Source of the DNA: Acidobacteriaceae bacterium
GTDB lineage: Bacteria; Acidobacteriota; Terriglobia; Terriglobales; Acidobacteriaceae
DNA: 64,000 bases
Assembly: GCA_003139095.1 (NCBI GenBank)
Contig: PLHW01000044.1
Location: forward strand, 1,838 to 65,837
Direction: 5' to 3'
Shown here one piece after another: positions 63,074-64,000 of the stretch. Below the pieces are notes generated by a model. The model was not told where the DNA came from. It searched no databases and saw only the letters and a program-made list of their open reading frames with translations. The number at the start of each line of letters is the position of its first letter. Position 1 is the first letter of the stretch. The translations under genes and the position numbers were made by a program.

Positions 63074-64000
63074 GCATCCCTAAAACGGCATTGGTGTTGT
63101 GCTGGTTGTTGTCGGCGACCGTGGTTTCTAATGCGCAGATGCCAAACGTGAGTCCGCAGGTGCGCACAAGAGCCACAGCAGATGGGAAGGTCACAGTCGT
63201 AGAAATCGCGGCGCATTTTGTAACGGCAATCCGACTGCCGGAAACCGTGAATTCAGTCGCTGTCGGTGATCCTGCACTATTTCAAGTCGAGCATTCAGAG
63301 CGCGAACCGGAACTCGTGCTGGTGAAGGCTCTCACCGAACGAAGCGCCGAAACCAACTTGCTTATCTCAGGCGTCCACGGACGGCAATTCAGTTTGCTTC
63401 TGGTCAGCCGTGGGACGGGGACGGTTCCCGCCAAGGTGGATTTCCTTGTACAGTACAAGTCAGGCGGCAGTTTTCTGGTCGAGCCAGAAGTCGTTCCCTT
63501 CCCGTTGGTTGGGCAGACCACTCCCCTAGTGAAAGAGCAACCCATCGCGAGTGGCTCGGCGGCGAACGGCGCAGACCGACTGCTGACATTCATCCCAACC
63601 GAGTTCGCAACGAACGCCTCGAGTGGACCGAACTCGCCGTCAGAGCCGATAACAAACCAATCAGCACCGAAATCGCTCGATAGTTTGTTACGGCGTCAGC
63701 AAGAAGCCCAACTCCCCGTTCTCTATGGAGAACGAATGGAAGGAGAGAACGTCAAAGGGGATCGCCTGCGGGCAGGCATCAGCGAAGTAATCGACGGCGG
63801 CCAGGAGGTGATTGTGCTGTTCTCAGTCGTAAACACGAGCAAGCACGCGATATTACTCATGCCGCCACAGGTTCAGTTAGGCGGCAAGAACAAGACGGGA
63901 AAGATCGTTAAGCATGATCGCTGGTCTGCGGCAGAACAGTTAGCTGTGGCCGATTTCCGGCTGAGTCGTCGCCGTGTGGGAACCGGGGAGCGGGCGGACG
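63070..64000 (+). CDS. VirB9/TrbG-like secretion protein (runs off the right edge)
   Basis: At least 310 residues. Signal peptide (LVLCWLLSATVVSNAQ). The part VVEIAAHFVTAIRLPETVNSVAVGDPALFQVEHSERE (read in pieces) and TNLLISGVHGRQFSLLLVSRG is like the N-terminal beta domain of CagX/VirB9/TrbG proteins (outer membrane core of type IV secretion). A Ser/Pro/Asn linker follows, then VIVLFSVVNTSKHAILLMPPQVQLG, another beta region. The end is outside the window. The role in conjugation or secretion is inferred from this domain and the VirB1-like neighbour. Confidence 0.65.

Overview
This 64 kb window looks like a chromosomal segment of a soil-type Acidobacteriota bacterium (class Terriglobia or a close relative). 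That placement is inference. It rests on giant two-component sensors with beta-propeller, Y_Y_Y and histidine kinase parts, an RHS/YD-repeat fragment, a DUF2934 protein, and an intergenic repeat of the TGTCACCCTGAGCGCAG type. There is no rRNA gene or other taxonomic anchor. Most of the window is accessory DNA: many regulator plus oxidoreductase modules, gene fragments, and tRNA 3'-half scars.

Region 1 (1-5.6 kb): the start of a phosphoglucomutase gene and an acetate kinase gene with a one-base frameshift. Then an RHS fragment broken at both ends abuts a RecB/Cas4-like nuclease fragment followed by queD. After these lie 3' halves of a tRNA-Pro and a CAU-anticodon (initiator-like) tRNA, probably old integration scars. 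Region 2 (5.6-14.4 kb): a copper/silver efflux locus on the minus strand: a secreted Cys/Met-rich protein, an outer membrane factor, a membrane-fusion protein, an RND pump and a CPH-type P-type ATPase. Region 3 (14.7-18.5 kb): truncated haemoglobin, methyltransferase, CDF-like membrane protein and small secreted or membrane proteins.

Region 4 (18.5-35.8 kb): repeated modules of a TetR or AraC regulator with short-chain dehydrogenases and small accessory enzymes (cupin, glyoxalase/VOC, F420-reductase-like, monooxygenase, old yellow enzyme, carboxymuconolactone decarboxylase). Several have clear palindromic operators. This looks like a set of electrophile, quinone or xenobiotic responses. It also holds DinB-like, peroxiredoxin and thioredoxin-like genes, remnants of a peroxiredoxin and a metallo-hydrolase, and an unassigned protein built from two ungapped repeats.

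Region 5 (36.2-54.5 kb) is bounded by a full-length tRNA-Asp gene (minus strand, right) and a 42-bp copy of its 3' half (left, same orientation). This is the geometry of a roughly 18.3 kb island, though no integrase remains. Its left arm, all minus strand, encodes Dps, DUF302, protoglobin, SDR and DUF1348 proteins, plus a compact operon for a cobalt-type nitrile hydratase/thiocyanate hydrolase-like enzyme: catalytic subunit with CTLCSC claw, two small subunits matching the halves of nitrile hydratase beta, DUF2934, a 2Fe-2S ferredoxin-like protein, a Ni/Co permease and XapX. A Tat-exported metallo-beta-lactamase-fold protein heads the operon. Its right arm, all plus strand, encodes alpha/beta hydrolases, a PNPOx-like flavoprotein, cytochrome P460, RpiB, a propeller sensor kinase/LuxR regulator pair, DoxX and a sigma-54 activator.

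Region 6 (54.8-64 kb): a second sensor/regulator pair with scars of a tandem duplication and deletion, a DoxX paralogue and two alpha/beta hydrolases (one lacking its C-terminus). At the edge is a MoxR-like ATPase, a lytic transglycosylase and a VirB9/TrbG-like protein, which may be the border of a type IV secretion or conjugation locus continuing past 64 kb.
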